Source: Osmia lignaria lignaria
Lineage: Eukaryota; Arthropoda; Insecta; Hymenoptera; Megachilidae
Assembly (NCBI RefSeq): GCF_051020975.1
Contig: NW_027478159.1
Span: 18,058,501-18,122,500, forward strand
Direction of reading: 5' to 3'
DNA: 64,000 nt
The notes below the pieces were generated by a model, which had not been told where the DNA came from, did not search any database, and was given only the letters and a program-made list of their open reading frames with translations. The translations under genes were made by a program, and so were the position numbers. This document shows positions 11,489 to 24,811 of the stretch, in pieces; within the stretch, counting starts at the first letter, position 1; every line of letters begins with the position of its first letter.

Positions 11489-13098
11489 TCAGATGCGTTG
11501 TTCTCGAGATATATCAAGATATTTAAAAGTTCCGAAGCCGCACCAACATAATAGAGATACAGAAACACCGTGGCCCCTTTCTTTGAGATAACTCTGCACT
11601 ATTGCGAGCTGCAAATGCCACTCCCAGCTTAGCTGTGCAGAAGAAGAACAACAAGAAGAAGAAATATCTCGAAATATGTCCGTCAGGCCCCTTCCCTTGA
11701 GATATATCTGCAAATATCTCGGAAACGAAGCGAGCTATGGCAAAATGTTAAGAGACCTTTTTTGTAGAGAATTAAGTTTCCTACTTTTTATGCTCTATGA
11801 TATTTTTTGATCGGATGCGTAGTTCTCGAGATATATCAAGATATTTAAAAGTTCCGAAGCCGCACCAACATAATAGAGATACAGAAACACCGTGGCCCCT
11901 TTCTTTGAGATAACTCTGCACTATTGCGCGCTGCAAATGCCACTTCCAGCTTAGCTGTGCAGAAGAAGAACAACAAGAAGAAGAAATATCTCGAAATATG
12001 CCCGTCAGGCCCCTTCCATTGAGATAAATCTGCAAATATCTCGGAAACGAAGCGAGCTATGGCAAAATGTTAAGAGACCTTTTTTGTAGAGAATTAAGTT
12101 TCCTACTTTTCATGTTCTATGATATTTTTTGATCAGATGCGTAGTTCTCGAGATATATCAAGATATTTAAAAGTTCCGAAGCCGCACCAACATAATAGAG
12201 ATACAGAAACACCGTGGCCCCTTTCTTTGAGATAACTCTGCACTACTGCGAGCTGCAAATGCCACTTCCAGCTTAGCTGTGCAGAAGAAGAACAACAAGA
12301 AGAAGAAATATCTCGAAATATGTCCGTCAGACCCCTTCCCTTGAGATAAATCTGCAAATATCTCGGAAACGAAGCGAGCTATGGCAAAATGTTAAGAGAC
12401 ATTTTTTGTAGAGAATTAAGTTTCCTACTTTTTATGTTCTATGATATTTTTTGATCAGATGCGTAGTTCTCGAGATATATCGAGATATTTAAAAGTTCCG
12501 AAGCCGCACCAACATAATAGAGATACAGAAGCACCGTGGGCCCTTTCTTTGAGATAACTCTGCACTAGTGCGAGCCGCAAATGCCACTTCCAGCTTAGCT
12601 GTGCAGAAGAAGAACAACAAGAAGAAGAAATATCTCGAAATATGTCCGTCAGGCCCCTTCCCTTGAGATAAATATGCAAATATCTCGGAAACGAAGCGAG
12701 CTATGGCAAAATCTTAAGAGCCCTTTTTTGTAGAGAATTAAGTTTCCTACTTTTTATGTTCTATGATATTTTTTGATCAGATGCGTTGTTCTCGAGATAT
12801 ATCAAGATATTTAAAAGTTCCGAAGCCGCACCAACATAATAGAGATACAGAAACACCGTGGCCCCTTTCTTTGAGATAACTCTGCACTATTGCGAGCTGC
12901 AAATGCCACTTCCAGCTTAGCTGTGCAGAAGAAGAACAACAAGAAGAAGAAATATCTCGAAATATGTCTGTCAGGCCCCTTCCCTTGAGATAAATCTGCA
13001 AATATCTCGGAAACGAAGCGAGCTATGGCAAAATGTTAAGAGACGTTTTTTGTAGAGAATTAAGTTTCCTACTTTTTATGTTCTATGATATTTTTCGA
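11489..13098. repeat. 5-unit block bcdef, second copy
   Basis: It carries the same ordered markers as the block directly before it. It differs in small ways, such as CTTTTCATG before the d unit and GTTCTCGAG in place of GTTCCCGAG in that unit. After it the g unit returns with CGATCAGAGGCG at 13099 and type a at 13421. Confidence 0.82.
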
Positions 13099-13420
13099 TC
13101 AGAGGCGTAGTTCTCGAGATATATCAAGATATTTAAAAGTTCCGAAGCCGCACCAACATAATAGAGATACAGAAACACCGTGGCCCCTTTCTTTGAGATA
13201 ACTCTGCACTATTGCGCGCTGCAAATGCCACTTCCAGCTTAGCTGTGCAGAAGAAGAACAACAAGAAGAAGAAATATCTCGAAATATGTCCGTCAGGCCC
13301 CTTCCCTTGAGATATATCTGCAAATATCTCGGAAACGAAGCGAGCTATGGCAAAATGTTAAGAGACCTTTTTTGTAGAGAATTATGTTTCCTACAATTTA
13401 TGTTCTATGATATTTTTTGA

Positions 13421-16400
13421 TCAGAAGCGTAGTTTTCGAGATATATCGAGATATTTAAAAGTTCCGAAGCCGCACCAACATAATAGAGATACAGAAACAC
13501 CGTGGCCCCTTTCTTTGAGATAACTCTGCACTAGTGCGAGCCGCAAATGCCACTTCCAGCTTAGCTGTGCAGAAGAAGAACAACAAGAAGAAGAAATATC
13601 TCGAAATATGTCCGTCAGGCCCCTTCCCTTGAGATAAATATGCAAATATCTCGGAAACGAAGCGAGATATGGCAAAATGTTAAGAGACCTTTTTTGTAGA
13701 GAATTAAGTTTCCTACTTTTTATGTTCTACGATATTTTTTGATCAGATGCGTTGTTCTCGAGATATATCAAGATATTTAAAAGTTCCGAAGCCGCACCAA
13801 CATAATAGAGATACAGAAACACCGTGGCCCCTTTCTTTGAGATAACTCTGCACTATTGCGAGCTGCAAATGCCACTCCCAGCTTAGCTGTGCAGAAGAAG
13901 AACAACAAGAAGAAGAAATATCTCGAAATATGTCCGTCAGGCCCCTTCCCTTGAGATATATCTGCAAATATCTCGGAAACGAAGCGAGCTATGGCAAAAT
14001 GTTAAGAGACATTTTTTGTAGAGAATTAAGTTTCCTACTTTTTATGTTCTATGATATTTTTTGATCAGATGCGTAGTTCTCGAGATATATCGAGATATTT
14101 AAAAGTTCCGAAGCCGCACCAACATAATAGAGATACAGAAGCACCGTGGGCCCTTTCTTTGAGATAACTCTGCACTAGGGCGAGCCGCAAATGCCACTTC
14201 CAGCTTAGCTGTGCAGAAGAAGAACAACAAGAAGAAGAAATATCTCGAAATATGTCCGTCAGGCCCCTTCCCTTGAGATAAATATGCAAATATCTCGGAA
14301 ACGAAGCGAGCTATGGCAAAATGTTAAGAGACCTTTTTTGTAGAGAATTAAGTTTCCTACTTTTTATGTTCTATGATATTTTTTGATCAGATGCGTTGTT
14401 CTCGAGATATATCAAGATATTTAAAAGTTCCGAAGCCGCACCAACATAATAGAGATACAGAAACACCGTGGCCCCTTTCTTTGAGATAACTCTGCACTAC
14501 TGCGAGCTGCAAATGCCACTTCCACCTTAGCTGTGCAGAAGAAGAACAACAAGAAGAAGAAATATCTCGAAATATGTCCGTCAGACCCCTTCCCTTGAGA
14601 TAAATCTGCAAATATCTCGGAAACGAAGCGAGCTATGGCAAAATGTTAAGAGACATTTTTTGTAGAGAATTAAGTTTCCTACTTTTTATGTTCTATGATA
14701 TTTTTTGATCAGATGCGTAGTTCTCGAGATATATCGAGATATTTAAAAGTTCCGAAGCCGCACCAACATAATAGAGATACAGAAGCACCGTGGGCCCTTT
14801 CTTTGAGATAACTCTGCACTAGTGCGAGCCGCAAATGCCACTTCCAGCTTAGCTGTGCAGAAGAAGAACAACAAGAAGAAGAAATATCTCGAAATATGTC
14901 CGTCAGGCCCCTTCCCTTGAGATAAATATGCAAATATCTCGGAAACGAAGCGAGCTATGGCAAAATGTTAAGAGACCTTTTTTGTAGAGAATTAAGTTTC
15001 CTACTTTTTATGTTCTATGATATTTTTTGATCAGATGCGTTGTTCTCGAGATATATCAAGATATTTAAAAGTTCCGAAGCCGCACCAACATAATAGAGAT
15101 ACAGAAACACCGTGGCCCCTTTCTTTGAGATAACTCTGCACTATTGCGAGCTGCAAATGCCACTCCCAGCTTAGCTGTGCAGAAGAAGAACAGCAAGAAG
15201 AAGAAATATCTCGAAATATGTCCGTCAGGCCCCTTCCCTTGAGATATATCTGCAAATATCTCGGAAACGAAGCGAGCTATGGCAAAATGTTAAGAGACCT
15301 TTTTTGTAGAGAATTAAGTTTCCTACTTTTTATGTTCTATGATATTTTTTGATCGGATGCGTAGTTCTCGAGATATATCAAGATATTTAAAAGTTCCGAA
15401 GCCGCACCAACATAATAGAGATACAGAAACACCGTGGCCCCTTTCTTTGAGATAACTCTGCACTATTGCGAGCTGCAAATGCCACTCCCAGCTTAGCTGT
15501 GCAGAAGAAGAACAACAAGAAGAAGAAATATCTCGAAATATGTCTGTCAGGCCCCTTCCCTTGAGATAAATCTGCAAATATCTCGGAAACGAAGCGAGCT
15601 ATTGCAAAATGTTAAGAGACGTTTTTTGTAGAGAATTAAGTTTCCTACTTTTTATGTTCTATGATATTTTTCGATCAGAGGCGTAGTTCTCGAGATATAT
15701 CAAGATATTTAAAAGTTCCGAAGCCGCACCAACATAATAGAGATACAGAAACACCGTGGCCCCTTTCTTTGAGATAACTCTGCACTATTGCGCGCTGCAA
15801 ATGCCACTTCCAGCTTAGCTGTGCAGAAGAAGAACAACAAGAAGAAGAAATATCTCGAAATATGTCCGTCAGGCCCCTTCCCTTGAGATATATCTGCAAA
15901 AATCTCGGAAACGAAGCGAGCTATGGCAAAATGTTAAGAGACCTTTTTTGTAGAGAATTATGTTTCCTACAATTTATGTTCTATGATCTTTTTTGATCAG
16001 AAGCGTAGTTTTCGAGATATATCGAGATATTTAAAAGTTCCGAAGCCGCACCAACATAATAGAGATACAGAAACACCGTGGCCCCTTTCTTTGAGATAAC
16101 TCTGCACTAGTGCGAGCCGCAAATGCCACTTCCAGCTTAGCTGTGCAGAAGAAGAACAACAAGAAGAAGAAATATCTCGAAATATGTCCGTCAGGCCCCT
16201 TCCCTTGAGATAAATATGCAAATATCTCGGAAACGAAGCGAGCTATGGCAAAATGCTAAGAGACCTTTTTTGTAGAGAATTAAGTTTCCTACTTTTTATG
16301 TTCTATGATATTTTTTGATCAGATGCGTTGTTCTCGAGATATATCAAGATATTTAAAAGTTCCGAAGCCGCACCAACATAATAGAGATACAGAAACACCG

Positions 16401-19400
16401 TGGCCCCTTTCTTTGAGATAACTCTGCACTATTGCGAGCTGCAAATGCCACTTCCAGCTTAGCTGTGCAGAAGAAGAACAACAAGAAGAAGAAATATCTC
16501 GAAATATGTCCGTCAGGCCCCTTCCCTTGAGATATATCTGCAAATATCTCGGAAACGAAGCGAGCTATGGCAAAATGTTAAGAGACCTTTTTTGTAGAGA
16601 ATTATGTTTCCTACAATTTATGTTCTATGATATTTTTTGATCAGAAGCGTAGTTTTCGAGATATATCGAGATATTTAAAAGTTCCGAAGCCGCACCAACA
16701 TAATAGAGATACAGAAACACCGTGGCCCCTTTCTTTGAGATAACTCTGCACTAGTGCGAGCCGCAAATGCCACTTCCAGATTAGCTGTGCAGAAGAAGAA
16801 CAACAAGAAGAAGAAATATCTCGAAATATGTCCGTCAGGCCCCTTCCCTTGAGATAAATATGCAAATATCTCGGAAACGAAGCGAGCTATGGCAAAATGT
16901 TAAGAGACCTTTTTTGTAGAGAATTAAGTTTCCTACTTTTTATGTTCTATGATATTTTTTGATCGGATGCGTAGTTCTCGAGATATATCAAGATATTTAA
17001 AAGTTCCGAAGCCGCACCAACATAATAGAGATACAGAAACACCGTGGCCCCTTTCTTTGAGATAACTCTGCACTATTGCGCGCTGCAAATGCCACTTCCA
17101 GCTTAGCTGTGCAGAAGAAGAACAACAAGAAGAAGAAATATCTCGAAATATGTCCGTCAGGCCCCTTCCCTTGAGATAAATATGCAAATATCTCGGAAAC
17201 GAAGCGAGCTATGGCAAAATGTTAAGAGACCTTTTTTGTAGAGAATTAAGTTTCCTACTTTTTATGTTCTATGATATTTTTTGATCAGATGCGTTGTTCT
17301 CGAGATATATCAAGATATTTAAAAGTTCCGAAGCCGCACCAACATAATAGAGATACAGAAACACCGTGGCCCCTTTCTTTGAGATAACTCTGCACTACTG
17401 CGAGCTGCAAATGCCACTTCCAGCTTAGCTGTGCAGAAGAAGAACAACAAGAAGAAGAAATATCTCGAAATATGTCCGTCAGACCCCTTCCCTTGAGATA
17501 AATCTGCAAATATCTCGGAAACGAAGCGAGCTATGGCAAAATGTTAAGAGACATTTTTTGTAGAGAATTAAGTTTCCTACTTTTTATGTTCTATGATATT
17601 TTTTGATCAGATGCGTAGTTCTCGAGATATATCGAGATATTTAAAAGTTCCGAAGCCGCACCAACATAATAGAGATACAGAAGCAGCGTGGGCCCTTTCT
17701 TTGAGATAACTCTGCACTAGTGCGAGCCGCAAATGCCACTTCCAGCTTAGCTGTGCAGAAGAAGAACAACAAGAAGAAGAAATATCTCGAAATATGCCCG
17801 TCAGGCCCCTTCCATTGAGACAAATCTGCAAATATCTCGGAAACGAAGCGAGCTATGGCAAAATGTTAAGAGACCTTTTTTGTAGAGAATTAAGCTTCCT
17901 ACTTTTTATGTTCTATGATATTTTTTGATCAGATGCGTAGTTCTCGAGATATATCAAGATATTTAAAAGTTCCGAAGCCGCACCAACATAATAGAGATAC
18001 AGAAACACCGTGGCCCCTTTCTTTGAGATAACTCTGCACTACTGCGAGCTGCAAATGCCACTTCCAGCTTAGCTGTGCAGAAGAAGAACAACAAGAAGAA
18101 GAAATATCTCGAAATATGTCCGTCAGACCCCTTCCCTTGAGATAAATCTGCAAATATCTCGGAAACGAAGCGAGCTATGGCAAAATGTTAAGAGACATTT
18201 TTTGTAGAGAATTAAGTTTCCTACTTTTTATGTTCTATGATATTTTTTGATCAGATGCGTAGTTCTCGAGATATATCGAGATATTTAAAAGTTCCGAAGC
18301 CTCACCAACATAATAGAGATACAGAAGCACCGTGGGCCCTTTCTTTGAGATAACTCTGCACTAGTGCGAGCCGCAAATGCCACTTCCAGCTTAGCTGTGC
18401 AGAAGAAGAACAACAAGAAGAAGAAATATCTCGAAAAATGTCCGTCAGGCCCCTTCCCTTGAGATAAATCTGCAAATATCTCGGAAACCAAGCGAGCTAT
18501 GGCAAAATGTTGAGAGACCTTTTTTGTAGAGAATTAAGTTTCCTACTTTTCATGTTCTATGATATTTTTTGATCAGATGCGTTGTTCTCGAGATATATCA
18601 AGATATTTAAAAGTTCCGAAGCCGCACCAACATAATAGAGATACAGAAACACCGTGGCCCCTTTCTTTGAGATAACTCTGCACTATTGCGAGCTGCAAAT
18701 GCCACTCCCAGCTTAGCTGTGCAGAAGAAGAACAACAAGAAGAAGAAATATCTCGAAATATGTCCGTCAGGCCCCTTCCCTTGAGATATATCTGCAAATA
18801 TCTCGGAAACGAAGCGAGCTATGGCAAAATGTTAAGAGACCTTTTTTGTAGAGAATTAAGTTTCCTACTTTTTATGTTCTATGATATTTTTCGATCGGAT
18901 GCGTAGTTCTCGAGATATATCAAGATATTTAAAAGTTCCGAAGCCGCACCAACATAATAGAGATACAGAAACACCGTGGCCCCTTTCTTTGAGATAACTC
19001 TGCACTATTGCGCGCTGCAAATGCCACTTCCAGCTTAGCTGTGCAGAAGAAGAACAACAAGAAGAAGAAATATCTCGAAATATTCCCGTCAGGCCCCTTC
19101 CATTGAGATAAATCTGCAAATATCTCGGAAACGAAGCGAGCTATGGCAAAATGTTAAGAGACCTTTTTTGTAGAGAATTAAGTTTCCTACTTTTTATGTT
19201 CTATGATATTTTTTGATCAGATGCGTAGTTCTCGAGATATATCAAGATATTTAAAAGTTCCGAAGCCGCACCAACATAATAGAGATACAGAAACACCGTG
19301 CCCCCTTTCTTTGAGATAACTCTGCACTACTGCGAGCTGCAAATGCCACTTCCAGCTTAGCTGTGCAGAAGAAGAACAACAAGAAGAAGAAATATCTCGA

Positions 19401-20825
19401 AATATGTCCCTCAGACCCCTTCCCTTGAGATAAATCTGCAAATATCTCGGAAACGAAGCGAGCTATGGCAAAATGTTAAGAGACCTTTTTTGTAGAGAAT
19501 TAAGTTTCCTACTTTTTATGTTCTATGATATTTTTTGATCGGATGCGTAGTTCTCGAGATATATCAAGATATTTAAAAGTTCCGAAGCCGCACCAACATA
19601 ATATAGATACAGAAACACCGTGGCCCCTTTCTTTGAGACAACTCTGCACTATTGCGCGCTGCAAATGCCACTTCCAGCTTAGCTGTGCAGAAGAAGAACA
19701 ACAAGAAGAAGAAATATCTCGAAATATGCCCGTCAGGCCCCTTCCATTGAGATAAATCTGCAAATATCTCGGAAACGAAGCGAGCTATGGCAAAATGTTA
19801 AGAGACCTTTTTTGTAGAGAATTAAGTTTCCTACTTTTTATGTTCGATGATATTTTTTGATCAGATGCGTAGTTCTCGAGATATATCAAGATATTTAAAA
19901 GCTCCGAAGCTGCACCCACATAATAGAGGTACAGAAACACCGGGCCTCTTTCTTTGAGATAACTCTGCACTATTGCGAGCTGCAAATGCCACTTCCAGCT
20001 TAGCTGTGCAGAAGAAGAACAACAAGAAGAAGAAACATCTCGAAATATGTCCGTCAGGCCCCTTCCCTTGAGATGAATCTGCAAATATCTCGGAAACGAA
20101 GCGAGCTATGGCAAAATGTTTAGAGACCTTTCTTGTAGAGAATTAAGTTTCCTACTTTTTATGTAGTATGATATTTTTTGATCAGATGCGTTGTTATCGA
20201 GATATATCAAGATATTTAAAAGTTCCGAAGCCGCACCAACATAATAGAGATACAGAAGCACCGTGGGCCCTTTCTTTGAGATAACTCTGCACTAGTGCGA
20301 GCCGCAAATGCCACTTCCAGCTTAGCTGTGCAGAAGAAGAACAACAAGAAGAAGAAATATCTCGAAATATGTCCGTCAGGCCCCTTCCCTTGAGATAAAT
20401 ATGCAAATATCTCGGAAACGAAGCGAGCTATGGCAAAATGTTAAGAGACCTTTTTTGTAGAGAATTAAGTTTCCTACTTTTTATGTTCTATGATATTTTT
20501 TGATCGGATGCGTAGTTCTCGAGATATATCAAGATATTTAAAAGTTCCGAAGCCGCACCAACATAATAGAGATACAGAAACACCGTGGCCCCTTTCTTTG
20601 AGATAACTCTGCACTATTGCGAACTGCAAATGCCACTTCCAGCTTAGCTGTGCAGAAGAAGAACAACATGAAGAAGAAATATCTCGAAATATGTCCGTCA
20701 GGCCCCTTCCCTTGAGATAAATCTGCAAATATCTCGGAAACGAAGCGAGCTATGGCAAAATGTTAAGAGACCTTTTTTGTACAGAATTATCTTTCCTACA
20801 ATTTACGTTCTCTGATATTTTTTGA
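13421..20825. repeat. Degenerate part of region 2 (reshuffled a-g types)
   Basis: After types a and b at 13421 and 13743 the order becomes e, d-like, e, b, c-like, g, then hybrids. Several units mix halves. For example, 15323 has a c-type head (GATCGG) but a b-type middle (CACTCCCAGC), and 16933 has a c head and the AAATATGC end of a B-like unit. The unit at 17607 has GAAGCAGCGTGGGCCC and an ATGCCCGTCAGG end, a mosaic of e and c. Confidence 0.7.
19539..20181. repeat. Two-unit segment matching 2154-2797, second unit 321 bp
   Basis: The ordered rare variants AATATAGATAC, GAGACAACTC, GCTGCACCCAC, GAGGTACAG and GAAACATCTCG repeat those at 2154-2797. The second unit has lost one T near 19943 (ACCGGGCCTC against ACCGTGGCCTC), which makes it 321 bp and shifts the minus-strand frame. 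The tail after it has the rare TTTAGAGACCTTTCTTG variant, as in region 1. Confidence 0.82.
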
Positions 20826-20947
20826 TCAGAAGCGTAGTTTTCGAGATATATCGAGATATTTAAAAGTTCCGAAGCCGCACCAACATAATAGAGATACAGA
20901 AACACCGTGGCCCCTTTCTTTGAGATAACTCTGCACTATTGCGACCT

Positions 20948-23900
20948 GCAAATGCCACTTCCAGCTTAGCTGTGCAGAAGAAGAACAACAAGAAGAAGAA
21001 ATATCTCGAAATATGTCCGTCAGGCCCCTTCCCTTGAGATAAATCTGCAAATATCTCGGAAACGAAGCGAGCTATGGCAAAATGTTAAGAGACCTTTTTT
21101 GTAGAGAATTAAGTTTCCTACTTTTTATGTTCTATAATATTTTTCGATCAGAGGCGTAGTTCTCGAGATATATCAAGATATTTAAAAGTTCCGAAGCCGC
21201 ACCAACATAATAGAGATACAGAAACACCGTGGCCCCTTTCTTTGAGATAACTCTGCACGATTGCGAGCTGGAAATGCCACTTCCAGTTTAGCTGTGCAGA
21301 AGAAGAACAACAAGAAGAAGAAATATCTCGAAATATGTCCATCAGGACCCTTCCCTTGAGATAAATCTGCAAATATCTCGGAAACGAAGCGAGCTATGGC
21401 AAAATGTTAAGAGACCTTTTTTGTAGAGAATTATGTTTCCTACAATTTATGTTCTATGATATTTTTTGATCAGAAGCGTAGTTTTCGCGATATATCGAGA
21501 TATTTAAAAGTTCCGAAGCCGCGCCAACATAATAGAGATACAGAAACAGCGTGGCCCCTTTCTTTGGGATAACTCTGCACTATTGCGAGCTGGAAATGCC
21601 ACTTCCAGTTTAGCTGTGCAGAAGAAGAACAACAAGAAGAAGAAATATCTCGAAATATGTCCGTCAGGACCCCTCCCTTGAGATAAATCTGCAAATATCT
21701 CGGAAACGAAGCGAGCTATTGCAAAACGTTAAGAGACCTTTTTTGTAGAGAATTAGGTTTCCTACTTTTTATGTTCTATGATATTTTTTGATCAGATGCG
21801 TAGTTCTCGAGATATATCAAGATATTTAAAAGCTCCGAAGCTGCACCAACATAATAGAGGTACAGAAACACCGTGGCCCCTTGCTTTGAGATAACTCTGC
21901 ACTAGTGCGAGCCGCAAATGCCACTTCCAGCTTAGCTGTGCAGAAGAAGAACAACAAGAAGAAGAAATATCTGGAAATATGTCCGTTAGGCCCCTTCCCT
22001 TGAGATAAATCTGCAAATATCTCGGAAACGAAGCGAGCTATGGCAAAATGTTGAGAGACCTTTTTTGTAGAGAATTATGTTTCCTACTTTTTATGTTCTA
22101 TGATATTTTTTGATCCGACGCGTAGTTCTCGAGATATATCAAGATATTTAAAAGTTCCGAAGCCGCACCAACATAATAGAGATACAGAAACACCGTGGCC
22201 CCTTTCTTTGAGATAACTCTGCACTATTGCGAGCTGCAAATGCCACTTCCAGCTTAGCTGTGCAGAAGAAGGACAACAAGAAGAAGAAATATCTCGAAAT
22301 ATGTCCGTCAGGCCCCTTCCCTTGAGATAAATCTGCAAATATCTTGGAAACGAAGAGAGCTATGGCAAAATGTTACGCGACCTTTTTTGTAGAGAATTAA
22401 GTTTCCTACTTTTTATGTTCTATGATATTTTTTGATCAGATGCGTAGTTCTCGAGATATATCAAGATATTTAAAAGTTCCGAAGCCGCACCAACATAATA
22501 GAGATACAGAAACACCGTGGCCCCTTTCTTTGAGATAACTCTGCACTATTGCGAGCTGGAAATGCCACTTCCAGTTTAGCTGTGCACAAGAAGAACAACA
22601 AGAAGAAGAAATATCTCGAAATATGTCCATCAGGACCCTTCCCTTGAGATAAATCTGCAAATATCTCGGAAACGAAGCGAGCTATGGCAAAATGTTAAGA
22701 GACCTTTTTTGTAGAGAATTGTGTTTTCTACAATTTATGTTCTATGATATTTTTTGATCAGAAGCGTAGTTTTCGAGATATATCGAGATATTTAAAAGTT
22801 CCGAAGCCGCACCAACATAATAGAGATACAGAAACAGCGTGGCCCCTTTCTTTGGGATAACTCTGCACTATTGCGAGCTGGAAATGCCACTTCCAGTTTA
22901 GCTGTGCAGAAGAAGAACAACAAGAAGAAGAAATATCTCGAAATATGTCCATCAGGACCCTTCCCTTGAGATAAATCTGCAAATATCTCGGAAACGAAGC
23001 GAGCGATGGCAAAATGTTAAGAGACCTTTTTTGTAGAGAATTATGTTTCCTACAATTTATGTTCTATGATATTTTTTGATCAGAAGCGTAGTTTTCGAGA
23101 TATATCGAGATATTTAAAAGTTCCGAAGCCGCACCAACATAATAGAGATACAGAAACAGCGTGGCCCCTTTCTTTGGGATAACTCTGCACTATTGCGAGC
23201 TGGAAATGCCACTTCCAGTTTAGCTGTGCAGAAGAAGAACAACAAGAAGAAGAAATATCTCGAAATATGTCCGTCAGGACCCCTCCCTTGAGATAAATCT
23301 GCAAACATCTCGGAAACGAAGCGAGCTATTGCAAAACGCTAAGAGACCTTTTTTGTAGAGAATTAGGTTTCCTACTTTTTATGTTCTATGATATTTTTTG
23401 ATCAGATGCGTAGTTCTCGAGATATATCAAGATATTTAAAAGTTCCGAAGCAGCACCAACATAATAGAGATACAGAAACACCGTGGCCCCTTTCTTTGCG
23501 ATAACTCTGCAGTATTGCGAACTGCAAATGCCACTTCCAGCTTAGCTGTGCAGGAGAAGAACAACAAGAAGAAGAAATATCTCGAAATATGTCCGTCAGG
23601 CCCCTTCCCTTGAGATAAATCTGCAAATATCTCGGAAACGAAGCGAGCTATGCCAAAATGTTAACAGACCTTATTTGTAGAGAATTAAGTTTCCTACTTT
23701 TTATGTTCTATGATATTTTTTGATCAGATGCGTAGTTCTCGAGATATATCCAGATATTTAAAAGTTCCGAAGCCGCACCAACATAATAGAGATACAGAAA
23801 CACCGTGGCCCCTTTCTTTGAGATAACTCTGCACAATTGCGAGCTGCAAATGCCACTTCCAGCTTAGCTGTGCAGAAGAAGAACAACAAGAAGAAGAAAT

Positions 23901-24519
23901 ATCTCGAAATATGTCCGTCAGGCCCCTTCCCTTGAGATAAATCGGCAAGTATCTCGGAAACGAAGCGAGCTATGGCAAAATGTTAGGAGACCTTTTCTGT
24001 AGAGAATTAAGTTTTCTACTTTTTATGTTCCATGATATTTTTTGATCAGATGCGTAGTTCTCGAGATATATCAAGATATTTAAAAGTTCCGAAGCCGCAC
24101 CAACATAATAGAGATACAGAAACACCGTGGCCCCTTTCTTTGAGATAACTCTGCACTATTGCGAGCTGCAAATGCCACTTCCAGCTTAGCTGTGCAGAAG
24201 AAGAACAACAAGAAGAAGAAATATCTCGAAATATGTCCGTCAGGCCCCTTCCCTTGAGATAAATCTGCAAATATCTCGGAAACGAAGCGAGCTATGGCAA
24301 AATGTTAAGAGACCTTTTCTGTAGAGAATTAAGTTTTCTACTTTTTATGTTCCATGATATTTTTTGATCAGATGCGTAGTTCTCGAGATATATCAAGATA
24401 TTTAAAAGTCCTGAAGCTGCACCAACTTAATAGAGATACAGAAACACCGTGGCCCCTTTCTTTGAGATAACTCTGCACTAGTGCGAGCCGCAAATGCCAC
24501 TTCCAGCTTAGCTGTGCAG
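20948..24519. repeat. 12-unit higher-order repeat, copy 1 (shared part)
   Basis: This 3,572-bp stretch matches 24812-28383 at an offset of exactly 3,864 bp (12 x 322). I compared more than twenty rare variants, including TTCTATAATATTTTTCG, GCCGCGCCAAC, CAAAACGTTAAG, GATCCGACGCG, GAAGGACAAC, GTTACGCGACC, GCACAAGAAG, GCGAGCGATGG, CAAACATCTCGG, GCAGTATTGCG, ATCGGCAAGTATC and CAACTTAATAG. All occur in both copies in the same order. The match begins after 20947, where CGACCTG faces CGAGCCG, and ends before 24520. Confidence 0.9.
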
Positions 24520-24689
24520 GAGAAGAACAACAAGAAGAAGAAATATCTCGAAATATGTCCGTCAGGCCCCTTCCCTTGAGATAAATCTGCAAATATCTCG
24601 GAAACGAAGCGAGCTATGCCAAAATGTTAACAGACCTTATTTGTAGAGAATTAAGTTTCCTACTTTTTATGTTCTATGATATTTTTTGA
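24368..24689. repeat. Chimaeric unit: distinctive left half joined to a 23402-type right half
   Basis: The left half has AGTCCTGAAGCTGC and CAACTTAATAG, found only here and at 28232. The right half has CAGGAGAAG, GCTATGCCAAAATG and GTTAACAGACCTTATTTG, as in the unit at 23402. The switch lies between 24492 and 24520, just left of or at the start of the purine tract. Confidence 0.8.
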
Positions 24690-24811
24690 TCAGATGCGTA
24701 GTTCTCGAGATATATCCAGATATTTAAAAGTTCCGAAGCCGCACCAACATAATAGAGATACAGAAACACCGTGGCCCCTTTCTTTGAGATAACTCTGCAC
24801 TAGTGCGAGCC

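Larger units (their letters stand above)
9557..13420. repeat. 12-unit segment abcdef-bcdefg with nested 5-unit duplication
   Basis: Types a to f are followed directly by b to g, so g and a are missing at the join near 11400-11489. Within it the five units 9879-11488 (bcdef) are repeated as 11489-13098. The join lies inside the f-to-b transition, where the tail is the ordinary GTTAAGAGACC form and not the GACGTTTTTTG form that leads into g. This is what unequal exchange between two 7-unit repeats out of register by two units would give. Confidence 0.8.
7303..20825. repeat. Array region 2: 42 units with 7-unit higher-order repeat
   Basis: Seven unit types can be followed by their variants. a has GCGAGATATGG at its end. 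b has CACTCCCAGC. c has GATCGGATGCG, GCGCGCTGC and TTCCATTGAG. d has CTACTGCGAGC and TCAGACCCC. e has AGAAGCACCGTGGGCCC. f follows AATCTTAAGAGCCC and has TCTGTCAGG. g follows GACGTTTTTTG and has CGATCAGAGGCG. From 7303 the order is abcdefg, abcdef, bcdefg, ab, after which it degenerates into reshuffled e, d, b, c and g units up to about 20.8 kb. One unit (18251) has a base change at 18302 that stops the minus-strand frame. Confidence 0.8.
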
